Of a stretch of DNA of 53,906 nt, positions 47,033 through 53,906 are shown piece after piece. The translations under genes were made by a program, and so were the position numbers. This DNA comes from Halorubrum lipolyticum DSM 21995. GTDB lineage: Archaea; Halobacteriota; Halobacteria; Halobacteriales; Haloferacaceae. The first letter of the stretch is position 1; the number at the start of each line of letters is the position of its first letter. The stretch is taken from assembly GCF_000337375.1 (NCBI RefSeq), contig NZ_AOJG01000001.1, forward strand, positions 1-53,906, read 5' to 3'. Under the pieces are notes generated by a model, which ran no database searches, was not told the DNA's origin, and saw only the letters and a list, made by a program, of their open reading frames with translations.

Positions 47033-47058
47033 CGCAACGGCTTTCGGCCGCCGTTGCG
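47033..47058 (+). promoter_or_regulatory. 9-bp inverted repeat just before the AI-2E permease gene
   Basis: CGCAACGGC pairs with GCCGTTGCG across an 8-base loop. The repeat ends 10 bases before the ATG at 47069 and so covers the expected transcription start. It could be an operator or a leader hairpin. Confidence 0.4.
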
Positions 47059-47068
47059 ATTCGGTACC

Positions 47069-48088
47069 ATGTTGCTCAACCGACGGCGGCTGCTGAGCGC
47101 GTTGCTCGTCGCGGTGGCCGCGCTCGCGGCGGTCGTGTTGGCGGAGGTGCTGCGGACCGTCGTCTTCGCGGTCACCGTCGCGTACGTCCTGTATCCGGTC
47201 CGCAAGCGGCTCGTCGGGCGGGGGGTGTCCCGCCGGATCGCGTGCGTCGTCACCACCGTCGTCGCCTTCGTCGCGGCCGTCCTCCTCGTGGTACCCCTGC
47301 TCTACGTGCTGTATCGGCGGCGGGCGGCGCTCATCGAGATCCTCGGGCAGATCCCAGACGTGGTCCCGATAAGCGTGGGCGGGTTCGAGCTGGCCATCGA
47401 GCTGGCGCCGTACGTGGCGGCGGCCGAGGTGTGGGTTCGGCAGGTCGCCCTCGCGGTCGCGGCCGCGGCGCCGCGGCTCGTCTTGGAGCTCGTCGTCTTC
47501 ACCTTCCTCGTGTACGGGATCCTCTACCGACCGGGAGCGGTCGGGACCGCCGTCTTCGGCGTGCTCCCCCCGGAGTACCACGACATCGCGACGCGGCTCC
47601 ACGAGCGGACGCGGGAGACCCTGTACTCGATCTACGTCCTGCAGGCGGCGACCGCGGCTGCGACGTTCGTGCTCGCGTTCGCGGTGTTCTGGGCGCTCGG
47701 GTACGGTTCCCCGGTCCTGCTGGCCGTCATCGCGGCCGTCCTCCAGTTCGTCCCCGTCATCGGTCCGAGCGTGCTCGTCGTCTCGCTGGCCGCTGGAGAC
47801 CTCCTCGTCGGGGAGACCGGGCGGGCGATCGCCGCGTTGGCGCTCGGCCTCGTCGTCGTCTCCTTCGTCCCCGACGCGGTGATCCGGACGCAGCTCGCCG
47901 ACTGGACCGGCAGGATCTCCCCGGGGCTGTACTTCGTCGGGTTCGTCGGCGGAATCCTCACCCTCGGCGCCGTCGGGCTCATCGTCGGTCCCCTCGTCGT
48001 GTCGCTGCTGCTCGAAGTGATCGACATGCTCTCGGAACGCGACGACGCGCCGGGCCCGACGGGAGACGCCGGGAGTTCGAGGGAGTGA
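47069..48088 (+). CDS. AI-2E family permease (PerM-like)
   Basis: The 339-residue protein has about seven membrane segments and the family's central soluble loop (about 70-120). The conserved regions FVPVIGPSVLVVSLAAGDL (about 228-246) and LGAVGLIVGPLVVSLLLEV (near the C-terminus) are visible. It probably exports or exchanges a small solute or ion. The ATG at 47069 gives the short basic start MLLNRRRL before the first membrane segment. Confidence 0.88.
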   Translation: MLLNRRRLLSALLVAVAALAAVVLAEVLRTVVFAVTVAYVLYPVRKRLVGRGVSRRIACVVTTVVAFVAAVLLVVPLLYVLYRRRAALIEILGQIPDVVPISVGGFELAIELAPYVAAAEVWVRQVALAVAAAAPRLVLELVVFTFLVYGILYRPGAVGTAVFGVLPPEYHDIATRLHERTRETLYSIYVLQAATAAATFVLAFAVFWALGYGSPVLLAVIAAVLQFVPVIGPSVLVVSLAAGDLLVGETGRAIAALALGLVVVSFVPDAVIRTQLADWTGRISPGLYFVGFVGGILTLGAVGLIVGPLVVSLLLEVIDMLSERDDAPGPTGDAGSSRE

Positions 48089-48186
48089 CCCTCGGGTTCG
48101 ACGGGGTGACCTTCGGCCGCGGCTCCGTCCGCACGTCGGAGCCACCAGCACGGCTTTCCCCCGTCCGACCGTCTGTCCCGTATCAG

Positions 48187-49836
48187 ATGTCCTCGACTGA
48201 CCCCCCCACTGCGCTCGACGACGCTCCGACCCTCGCGGCGCGGCGACTCGACGACCTCGCCGGGCGCGCGGCGGGGCGCTCGGATCCCGCGGACGCCCGC
48301 GGGGAGCCGGCCGCCGGTGACGGCGCGCTCGACGTGTTCGCCCCGGCGACCGGCGAGCGGATCGGCTCGGTGCCCGCCTGCGACGCGAGCGACGTCGACG
48401 CCGCGGTCGAGCGCGCCCGCGAGGCGCAGGCGGAGTGGGCGGCGACGCCCGCCGAAGAGCGCGCGGCGGTCATCGGCCGGTTCGGCGACCTCGCGGTCGA
48501 CCGCCGCGACGAGCTGCTCGATCTCCTCCAGCTGGAGACCGGGAAGTCGCGCCGCACCGCGGTGGAGGAGCTGTTCGACGTGCCGACGGGGTGCGGTTAC
48601 CTCGCGAACGAGGCGCCCGGCGTCCTCGCCGACGAGCGGCGAGCGGGCGTCGCGCCGGGGATCGCGACCGCGACCGTCACCTACGAGCCGGTCGGCGTCG
48701 TGGGCGTGATCTCGCCGTGGAACTACCCGCTCACGCTGTCGATGGCGGACGCGCTCCCCGCGCTCGTCGCGGGCAACGCGGTCGTCTGCAAGCCCGACGA
48801 GAAGACCCCGTACGGCGCGCTCGCGCTCGGCGAGCTGCTGGAGGTCGCCGGCCTCCCGGACGGCCTGTTCCAGGTCGTCACGGGCGAGGGGCCGACGGTC
48901 GGTCCCGCGCTGATCGACGCGGTGGACTACGTCGCGTTCACCGGCAGCACGGAGACCGGTCGGACCGTCGCCGAGCGCGCGGGACGGAACCTGATCGGCT
49001 GCTCGCTGGAGCTCGGCGGCAACAACCCCCTCGTCGTCCTCGACGACGCCGACGTCGACGAGACGGCCCGCGGCGCGGTCCAGGCCTGCTTCTCGAACGC
49101 CGGCCAGCTCTGTCTGTCGGCGGAGCGGATCTACGTCGAGGAGCCCGCCTACGAGCCGTTCCTCGACGCGTTCGTCCGGGAGACGGAGCGGCTCACTCTG
49201 GGGACCGGCTACGACTACGACGCCGACCTCGGTTCGCTGATCGACGCCGCCCAGCTCGACCGCGTGCGGAGCCACGTCGACGACGCGCGGGAGCGCGGCG
49301 CGACCGTGCTGACGGGCGGCCGCGCCCGGTCGGACGTGGCCCCGTACTGCTACGAGCCGACGGTCTTGACCGACGTCGACCCGGACGCGACGGTCGCCTG
49401 CGAGGAGACGTTCGGGCCGGTGGTCTCCGTCGCGTCCGTGCCCGACGCCGAGACCGCGATCAGGGCCGCCAACGACTCGCCGTACGGGCTCAACGCGAGC
49501 GTGTGGACGGGAGACCGCGACCGGGGCGTCGAGGTCGCCCGCCAGGTCGACTGCGGCACCGTCAACGTCAACGACGCCTTCCTCGCGACGTGGGGCGCCG
49601 CCGACGCGCCGATGGGAGGGTTCGGCGACTCCGGGTTGGGTCGGCGCCACGGGCCCGAGGGGATCCGGCGGTACGTCGAGTCGCGGACGATCGGCGTCTC
49701 GCGCGTCGGTCCCCTCACCTTCCCCGACCGGATCCCGACCGACTGGTTCGTCCGCGGCGCGTTCGCGGCGCTCTCGCTCGGACGGCGGGCGAGTCGTGGC
49801 GTTCGGTGGGTGAAACGCCGGTTTCGGCGGCGATAA
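48187..49836 (+). CDS. Aldehyde dehydrogenase (succinate-semialdehyde dehydrogenase type)
   Basis: The 549-residue enzyme oxidises an aldehyde to an acid with NAD(P). It shows GVVGVISPWNYPLTL (about 173-187), the coenzyme-loop FTGSTETGRTVAE (about 253-265), the general base Glu in LELGGNNPLV (about 276) and the catalytic Cys in NAGQLCLSAERIYV (about 309). The succinate semialdehyde substrate is suggested by sequence, not proved. It has an extra 50 N-terminal residues and an unusual basic C-terminal tail (SRGVRWVKRRFRRR). Confidence 0.92.
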   Translation: MSSTDPPTALDDAPTLAARRLDDLAGRAAGRSDPADARGEPAAGDGALDVFAPATGERIGSVPACDASDVDAAVERAREAQAEWAATPAEERAAVIGRFGDLAVDRRDELLDLLQLETGKSRRTAVEELFDVPTGCGYLANEAPGVLADERRAGVAPGIATATVTYEPVGVVGVISPWNYPLTLSMADALPALVAGNAVVCKPDEKTPYGALALGELLEVAGLPDGLFQVVTGEGPTVGPALIDAVDYVAFTGSTETGRTVAERAGRNLIGCSLELGGNNPLVVLDDADVDETARGAVQACFSNAGQLCLSAERIYVEEPAYEPFLDAFVRETERLTLGTGYDYDADLGSLIDAAQLDRVRSHVDDARERGATVLTGGRARSDVAPYCYEPTVLTDVDPDATVACEETFGPVVSVASVPDAETAIRAANDSPYGLNASVWTGDRDRGVEVARQVDCGTVNVNDAFLATWGAADAPMGGFGDSGLGRRHGPEGIRRYVESRTIGVSRVGPLTFPDRIPTDWFVRGAFAALSLGRRASRGVRWVKRRFRRR

Positions 49837-49917
49837 GCGTCGAATCGTCGCGAACGTCGACGACCGCGGTCTCGTCCCGACCTGCGGATTGAAGGTCGTC
49901 GACCGCCACGTGAACGC

Positions 49918-50685
49918 ATGGCAGGACCGGACCCCGCCGAACTCCGGCGAGTCGTCGACGCGTTCCCAGGGACGCCCGACGGCGGTGTCGTCGACCGCGT
50001 CAACGACCTCCTCGACGGGACGTACGGCAGGCTGACGCGGGAGTGGTACCCCGAACTCGTGGGGGTGACCGAGGCGTACCGCGACGGCGACGTCCTCCGC
50101 GAGGACGTGCTCGAACACGTGGAGGCGGTCCCGTCGTTCCGGCTCTCGGACGGCGCGGCGCCGCTCCCGGCGAAACGGCGGGCGCTCTTCGCGGCCGACG
50201 AGGCGGCCGACGAGGTGACCGAGATCGCGGGGTGGTACGCGACCCTCCGGTCGCTCGTCGACGACGATCCGGGCGATCTGACCCGCCTCGAGCGCCTGCT
50301 CCACGGGTTCGGGTACGTCTTCGCACACGGCCTCTTCCTCGGCGCCTCGTCGCCGGAGCGCGTCGTTCGCCGGCTCCGACTGGCGTACCGGTCGGTCGGC
50401 GTCGACAACGACGACGCCGCCACCGAGGCGGGCGCCGAGCGAACGACGTTCACCTGCCCGTACCGGAACGTGGGCGCCCGGATCTACGGCGAGAAGTGGG
50501 TGTGCCACGAGAAGCTCGACCGGGTCGACGACGGCTACGTGACGTACCTCGCGGAGCGGGGGATCGACTACCAGCGGCCGCGGGGCTGCGACGGGAGCGA
50601 ACAGTGTTACTCCACCGTCGCTCGGGACGGCCCGGAGCCGTGGTGGCCGAAGACCGCTCCCGACGAGATCCGCGCTCGCCCGTGA
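49918..50685 (+). CDS. Haloarchaeal protein with conserved-looking cysteines, function unknown
   Basis: The 255-residue protein is mostly acidic and helical, with cysteines gathered in its C-terminal third: FTCPYRN (about 183), WVCHEKL (about 198) and GCDGSEQC (about 227-234). Four Cys and one His in 55 residues could bind a metal or iron-sulfur centre. I do not recognise the family. Its stop overlaps the GTG of the methyltransferase (GTGA), so the two act together. Confidence 0.7.
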   Translation: MAGPDPAELRRVVDAFPGTPDGGVVDRVNDLLDGTYGRLTREWYPELVGVTEAYRDGDVLREDVLEHVEAVPSFRLSDGAAPLPAKRRALFAADEAADEVTEIAGWYATLRSLVDDDPGDLTRLERLLHGFGYVFAHGLFLGASSPERVVRRLRLAYRSVGVDNDDAATEAGAERTTFTCPYRNVGARIYGEKWVCHEKLDRVDDGYVTYLAERGIDYQRPRGCDGSEQCYSTVARDGPEPWWPKTAPDEIRARP

Positions 50686-51440
50686 CCCGAGACCGTCGGC
50701 GGTCGCGACCGCGACCGCGGGGGCGGGCGAGCGAGACGCGCTCGGAGGGCGCGTCGCCCTCGGCGGCCGCCGACGAGCCCGCGGTGCGCCGGATCCAGCG
50801 CGGGTACGCCGCGTGGGCGCGGGTCTACGACTGGTTCGCGCGCGCGACTTCCTCGGTCGGGGGCGTGCGGGCGGGGTGCGTCCGGGCGCTCGACCTCGAT
50901 CCGGGCGACACGGTCGTCGAGTTCGGCTGCGGCCCCGGCGTCAACGTCCCCGCGCTCCGAGAGGCCGTGGGCCCGACCGGCCGCGTCGTCGGCGTCGACG
51001 TCACCGGCGCGATGCTCGACCGGGCGCGGGCGCTGGCCGGGCGAAGGGGGTGGGAGAACGTCGCGTTCGTGCAGGGGGACGCGACCGACCCGCCGATTCG
51101 CTCGGCCGACGCGGTCCTCGCGACGTTCGTCACGTCGCTGTTCGGTGACCCGTACGCGGTCGTGAGCGACTGGTGCGACATAGCCGACAGCGTCGTCGTC
51201 GCGGCGTTCGCGCCGCGGGGGAGCCGGCCCGCCAACGCGGCCCTCTCCGCGTTCGCCCGACTGAACGGTCGGCTGTTCGACCTGACGGGAGGCGATCCGC
51301 TCGACCGGCTCGACGCGCGGACAAGGGCCGCGGGGCGGGCGATCGTCGACAACGCCGCGACGGTGACCGAGGAGCGGTATCTGTTCGGGACGATCACGGT
51401 GTGCGCCGGGCACCGCCTCGGAGACGACGGAGACGGGTGA
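50682..51440 (+). CDS. Class I SAM-dependent methyltransferase
   Basis: The 252-residue protein has the SAM motif VVEFGCGPGVNVPAL (about 79-93), VVGVDVTGAMLDRARAL (motif II, about 101-117) and VQGDATDPPI (about 126-135), a UbiE/COQ5-like pattern. The GTG at 50682 is chosen because it overlaps the previous stop; a shorter GTG at 50784 would remove a basic N-terminal tail and still keep the whole domain. The substrate is unknown. Confidence 0.82.
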   Translation: MTRDRRRSRPRPRGRASETRSEGASPSAAADEPAVRRIQRGYAAWARVYDWFARATSSVGGVRAGCVRALDLDPGDTVVEFGCGPGVNVPALREAVGPTGRVVGVDVTGAMLDRARALAGRRGWENVAFVQGDATDPPIRSADAVLATFVTSLFGDPYAVVSDWCDIADSVVVAAFAPRGSRPANAALSAFARLNGRLFDLTGGDPLDRLDARTRAAGRAIVDNAATVTEERYLFGTITVCAGHRLGDDGDG

Positions 51441-51491
51441 ACAGTGGAGCGAAACAGCAACGTTTAGCGCGCCCCCGGACCCACACAGCCC

Positions 51492-52322
51492 ATGAGCTTC
51501 TTCGAGACGCTCGCGGCCCGGATCGAGTCGACGGACAGCGTCGTCTCGGTCGGCCTCGACCCGGACCCGAGTCGGCTCCCGGACGGAGTCGCCGACGCCG
51601 ACCTGCCGCGGTGGGCGTTCAACCGTCGGATCATCGACGCGACTCACGAACACGCCGCGTGCTACAAGCCGAACGCCGCGTTCTACGAGGACCCCGACGG
51701 CTGGCGCGCGCTGGCGGAGACGATCGCCTACGCCCACGGCAAGGACGTGCCGGTCCTCTTAGACGCCAAGCGCGCCGACATCGGCAACACCACCCGGCGG
51801 TACGCCGCGGCGCTCGACGACGCCGACGCGATCACGGTGAACCCCTATCTCGGCCGCGACTCCCTCCAGCCCTTCCTCGACCGCGAGGAGAAGGGCGTGT
51901 TCGTCCTCTGTCGCACCTCGAACCCGGGCGGGAGCGACCTCCAGGACCTCGAACTCGCCTCCGGCGAGCCCCTCTACGAGCGCGTCGCGGCGCTCGCGGA
52001 CGTGTGGAACGGCAACGGCAACGTCGGCCTCGTGGTCGGCGCGACCGCGCCCGAGGAGCTGGCCGAGGTCCGCGAGATCGTCCCCGAGATCCCCTTCCTC
52101 GTCCCCGGCGTCGGCGCGCAGGGCGGCGACGCGGAGGCCGCGGTCGAGCACGGGCTCGCGGCTCGCCCGGACGCCGCCGTCGACGTGGGGCTCGTCAACT
52201 CCTCGCGCGGGATCATCTTCGCCGGCGAGGAGTCGAGTCGGCCGGGCGACGAGGCGACCTACTTCGGCGCCGCCGGCGACGCGGCGAAGCGACTGAAAAA
52301 GCGGCTGAACCGGTACCGATAG
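51492..52322 (+). CDS. pyrF: Orotidine-5'-phosphate decarboxylase (long, type 2)
   Basis: The 276-residue enzyme makes UMP from OMP. It shows SVGLDPDPSRLP (about 19-30), ACYKPNAAFYEDPDG (about 56-70), catalytic LLDAKRADIGNT (about 91-102) and FLVPGVGAQGGD (about 199-210). Its length and motifs fit the longer type 2 form. AACGTTTAGC lies about 30 bases before the ATG. Confidence 0.95.
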   Translation: MSFFETLAARIESTDSVVSVGLDPDPSRLPDGVADADLPRWAFNRRIIDATHEHAACYKPNAAFYEDPDGWRALAETIAYAHGKDVPVLLDAKRADIGNTTRRYAAALDDADAITVNPYLGRDSLQPFLDREEKGVFVLCRTSNPGGSDLQDLELASGEPLYERVAALADVWNGNGNVGLVVGATAPEELAEVREIVPEIPFLVPGVGAQGGDAEAAVEHGLAARPDAAVDVGLVNSSRGIIFAGEESSRPGDEATYFGAAGDAAKRLKKRLNRYR

Positions 52323-52355
52323 GCGGCTCCTCGAGGCCGGCAGGGGTTCGGGCCC

Positions 52356-52499
52356 CTACTGCTGACGGCCGCCCAGACACGATGTACAGGCGCCCGCGCC
52401 GTCGTTCCAGTGATCGTCGCAGACGGCGTTCCCGCATCGCGGACAGCCATGCCTGGCCTGTGCCGACTCGCACACCTGACAGAGTCCGGCGACGCTCAT
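52356..52499 (-). CDS. Small zinc-finger protein (47 residues)
   Basis: The protein has CQVCES, CPRCGN, CDDH and CTSC, eight ligands in 47 residues, so it should bind two zinc ions, in the manner of small haloarchaeal zinc fingers or HIT-type fingers. The ATG at 52499 lies 52 bases from the divergent trmY start. Partners are unknown. Confidence 0.82.
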   Translation of the reverse strand: MSVAGLCQVCESAQARHGCPRCGNAVCDDHWNDGAGACTSCLGGRQQ

Positions 52500-52550
52500 G
52501 CCTCGCTCTCCGGTCGCGTGCCTTATCAGGGTCCGGGTGGATCCGAACGC

Positions 52551-53168
52551 ATGCGCCAGTTCGTCGTCATCGGCCACGACGCGCCCACCGAACCCGACGC
52601 GATCTCGCTGTCGGACATCCCCGGCGCGGGCCGGCTCGACCTCCTCTGTCGGTGCGTTTCAGCGGGCGTCTTCCTCTCGCACGGGATCCGCGAGTCCGTG
52701 CGCGTCCACCTCGTCGCCGCCGACGAGTTCACGGTCACGTTCGACGCGGACAGCCTCCGGCACCTCCACCCCGACGAGCGCAACGTCGCCGCGCGGATCC
52801 GAGACGCGCTCGACGCGCAGGACGACGCCATCGGACACATGCCCGCCGACGTCTCGCCGGGAGTCGAACTCCGGCGGATGGGGCTCGACGCGACGCTGGA
52901 CCGGCTGCTCGACGGCGGCGCGGGTGCGGCCACAGACCCGACCCTCGTCCAGCTCCACGAGGACGGCGACCCTCTCGTCGAGGCCGCGCCGCCGACCGAT
53001 CCGGTGTTCGTCCTCTCCGACCACAGCGACTTCGCGCCCGCCGAGCGCGACCTGCTCGCCGACCGCGCGGAGCGCCGCGTGCGCGTCGGTCCCGAACTGC
53101 TCCACGCCGACCACACCGTCTCCGTCGTCCACAACTGGCTCGACACCGATGGCTACGCCTCCTACTGA
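52551..53168 (+). CDS. trmY: tRNA (pseudouridine54-N1)-methyltransferase
   Basis: The 205-residue SPOUT enzyme methylates pseudouridine 54 in archaeal tRNAs. It begins MRQFVVIGHDAPT, has LLCRCVSAGVFLSHGIR (about 31-47), and ends with the knot region FVLSDHSDFAPAE and HADHTVSVVHNWLD. The CCTTATC box about 28 bases upstream fixes the start at ATG 52551. The next gene overlaps its 3' end by 20 bases. Confidence 0.93.
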   Translation: MRQFVVIGHDAPTEPDAISLSDIPGAGRLDLLCRCVSAGVFLSHGIRESVRVHLVAADEFTVTFDADSLRHLHPDERNVAARIRDALDAQDDAIGHMPADVSPGVELRRMGLDATLDRLLDGGAGAATDPTLVQLHEDGDPLVEAAPPTDPVFVLSDHSDFAPAERDLLADRAERRVRVGPELLHADHTVSVVHNWLDTDGYASY

Positions 53169-53661
53169 CGACCGGCGCACGACGACCGCGCCCGCGACCG
53201 ACGACCGGTTCGCGGTTCCGCTCCGGGGCGTCGCCGTCGACCCCGAGACGCGGTGTGCCCACTGGGACACCGCCGTCGACGTGGTCGCGCTCCGGCTCAG
53301 CTGCTGTGAGACGTACTACCCGTGCGACGCCTGCCACGACGCCGTGACCGGCCACGCGGCCGAGCCGTGGCCCCGCGACCGGTTCGACGAGCCGGCGGCC
53401 CTGTGCGGGGCCTGCGGCGCGACCCTGTCCGCCCGCGAGTACCTCGACGGGGACAGCGAGGGACCAAGTCCCTCTGACAGCGAGGGACCAAGTCCCTCGG
53501 GCAACCGGGCTTCGCCCGGTGACAGCCGGACGCAGTCCGGCGACAGCGAGGCGCAACGCGCCGCTGGCAGTCGGGCGAAGCCCGACGACGCCTGCCCCCG
53601 GTGTGACGCCGGGTTCAACCCCGGCTGCCGGGCGCACCGCGACCGGTACTTCGAGGTGTGA
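53149..53661 (+). CDS. CHY zinc-finger protein carrying an inserted hairpin array
   Basis: The 170-residue protein has the CHY-type zinc module: RCAHWDTAVDVVALRL (about 35-50), CCETYYPCDACHDAVTGH (about 52-69), WPRDRFDEPAALCGACGA (about 74-91) and CPRCDAGFNPGCRAHRDRYFEV at the end. It binds three zinc ions; the role is probably protein-protein or RNA-linked. Between YLDGD and DDACPRC, where homologues are short, there are about 45 low-complexity residues (DSEGPSPS, SDSEGPSPSG and so on). That insert is encoded by the hairpin array. It overlaps trmY. Confidence 0.9.
   Translation: MATPPTDDRRTTTAPATDDRFAVPLRGVAVDPETRCAHWDTAVDVVALRLSCCETYYPCDACHDAVTGHAAEPWPRDRFDEPAALCGACGATLSAREYLDGDSEGPSPSDSEGPSPSGNRASPGDSRTQSGDSEAQRAAGSRAKPDDACPRCDAGFNPGCRAHRDRYFEV
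53452..53586 (+). repeat. Array of six covarying hairpins inside the CHY gene
   Basis: Six units of 21-24 bases follow one another. The hairpins are 53458-53474 and 53482-53498 (GAGGGAC/CAA/GTCCCTC), 53504-53520 (ACCGGGC/TTC/GCCCGGT), 53525-53541 (GCCGGAC/GCA/GTCCGGC), 53550-53562 (GGCGC/AAC/GCGCC) and 53570-53586 (GTCGGGC/GAA/GCCCGAC). Linkers are GACAGC, GGGCA or TGGCA. The stem sequences differ from unit to unit but always pair, and the array preserves the frame. Similar hairpins and linkers occur in copies A and D. Confidence 0.92.
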
Positions 53662-53754
53662 GGCGGGCGCGTCGGGCGGTCCGTCACGGAGCGGGACCCG
53701 ACCGCCCCCGATTTTCGGAAAGGTTAAAAGAACGAGCGGCCTTCCTGTGAATGC

Positions 53755-53827
53755 GGGCCGGTGGGGTAGCTTGGTATCCTTCGGCCTTCGGGTGGCCGTA
53801 ACCACGATTCAAATTCGTGCCGGCCCA
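53755..53827 (+). tRNA. tRNA-Pro (anticodon CGG)
   Basis: The 73-base sequence folds normally: acceptor GGGCCGG/CCGGCCC with discriminator A, D arm GGGT..ATCC, anticodon stem CGGCC/GGCCG with loop TTCGGGT, variable TAAC, T arm CACGA-TTCAAAT-TCGTG. GGTTAAAAG lies about 30 bases upstream as promoter. No intron is seen, and CCA is not encoded. Confidence 0.95.
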
Positions 53828-53841
53828 TAGGATACATATAC

Positions 53842-53858
53842 CTTTTCCACCTTTTTCT
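53842..53858 (+). terminator. T-rich terminator after tRNA-Pro
   Basis: Two T-runs (CTTTTCC and CTTTTTCTT) lie 15-31 bases after the tRNA, as expected for archaeal termination. The remaining bases to 53906 hold nothing certain; an ATGAGC at 53901 could begin a gene cut by the window edge. Confidence 0.6.
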
Positions 53859-53906
53859 TACACTTAGAGGCACTCTCGCGTCGGTTCACGAGGTGGGGTT
53901 ATGAGC

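Noticed and set aside
53452-53586. CRISPR array in the CHY gene
   Set aside because: The units are self-complementary hairpins of about 21-24 bases with changing stems, not constant repeats with unique spacers, and they lie in a coding frame; no cas gene is near.
53901-53906. ATGAGC at the window end as a new gene
   Set aside because: Only two codons are visible and no TATA box lies at the usual distance.

Overview
The window is chromosomal DNA from an extremely halophilic archaeon of class Halobacteria, most like Halorubrum or a close relative. The evidence is very high G+C, highly acidic proteins, leaderless genes with a TATA-like box about 25-30 bases before the start codon, and archaeal markers: eIF5A beside an agmatinase, MBF1, TrmY, Tsr3, F420 and methanopterin enzymes, type II GAPDH, a halocyanin and a haloarchaeal transducer. 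About 60 protein genes and two tRNA genes (Thr-UGU, Pro-CGG) are supported. I see no insertion sequence, prophage or CRISPR array.

Layout. 0.2-8.1 kb: GNAT and TIGR00300 (ornithine cyclodeaminase-like) pair, site-2 protease, a chemotaxis-type transducer, and the cofE-mer pair. 8.3-16.8 kb: two overlooked micro-genes, Tsr3, peroxiredoxin, membrane proteins, type II GAPDH, an aminopeptidase, a beta-propeller-like protein and a Gate-domain membrane protein. 17-24 kb: katG, DUF2249, a stand-alone glutamyl-tRNA reductase dimerisation-like domain, an HTH plus DICT regulator pair and a PurD-like ATP-grasp enzyme. 23.6-29.6 kb: MBF1, two paralogous HD phosphohydrolases around a UspA gene, an amidohydrolase and thymidine kinase. 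29.7-36.4 kb: response regulator with PAS domains, methyltransferase, CinA-like amidase, tRNA-Thr, GNAT, CBS protein, uridine kinase and halocyanin. 36.7-45.3 kb: XPB-like helicase, esterase, PiT phosphate permease, two UspA proteins, YtcJ-like amidohydrolase, Rdx-like protein, agmatinase and eIF5A. 45.4-53.9 kb: aminotransferase, AI-2E-type permease, aldehyde dehydrogenase, a coupled methyltransferase pair, pyrF, trmY, a CHY zinc-finger protein and tRNA-Pro.

The most interesting signal is non-coding. Five places (1-130, 9705-10250, 16843-17135, 23346-23530, 36464-36655) carry related elements. Three full heads share one architecture: a TTTATAA box, 20-23 bases, then GAACACCTCCAAAGCCCCAG. In the two long copies the head pairs at long range with a conserved CTGCCCCTTTGAG. 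The stem between these motifs differs in sequence between copies but stays perfectly paired. This looks like a family of structured RNA genes with their own promoters. The elements are built partly from small hairpins with 5-9 bp stems and exactly 3-base loops, joined by GACAG/CTGTC or GCAA linkers. The same hairpins and linkers form an in-frame array inside the CHY zinc-finger gene (53452-53586), so the modules seem able to spread into coding DNA.

Other regulatory signals are two CGAA-N4-TTCG palindromes near 19.7 and 20.5 kb, a single palindromic TATA box midway between two divergent starts (38122-38131), a leaderless 10-codon ORF overlapping the phosphate permease start, and an 18-bp array that repeats a gene's own stop codon (4343-4450).
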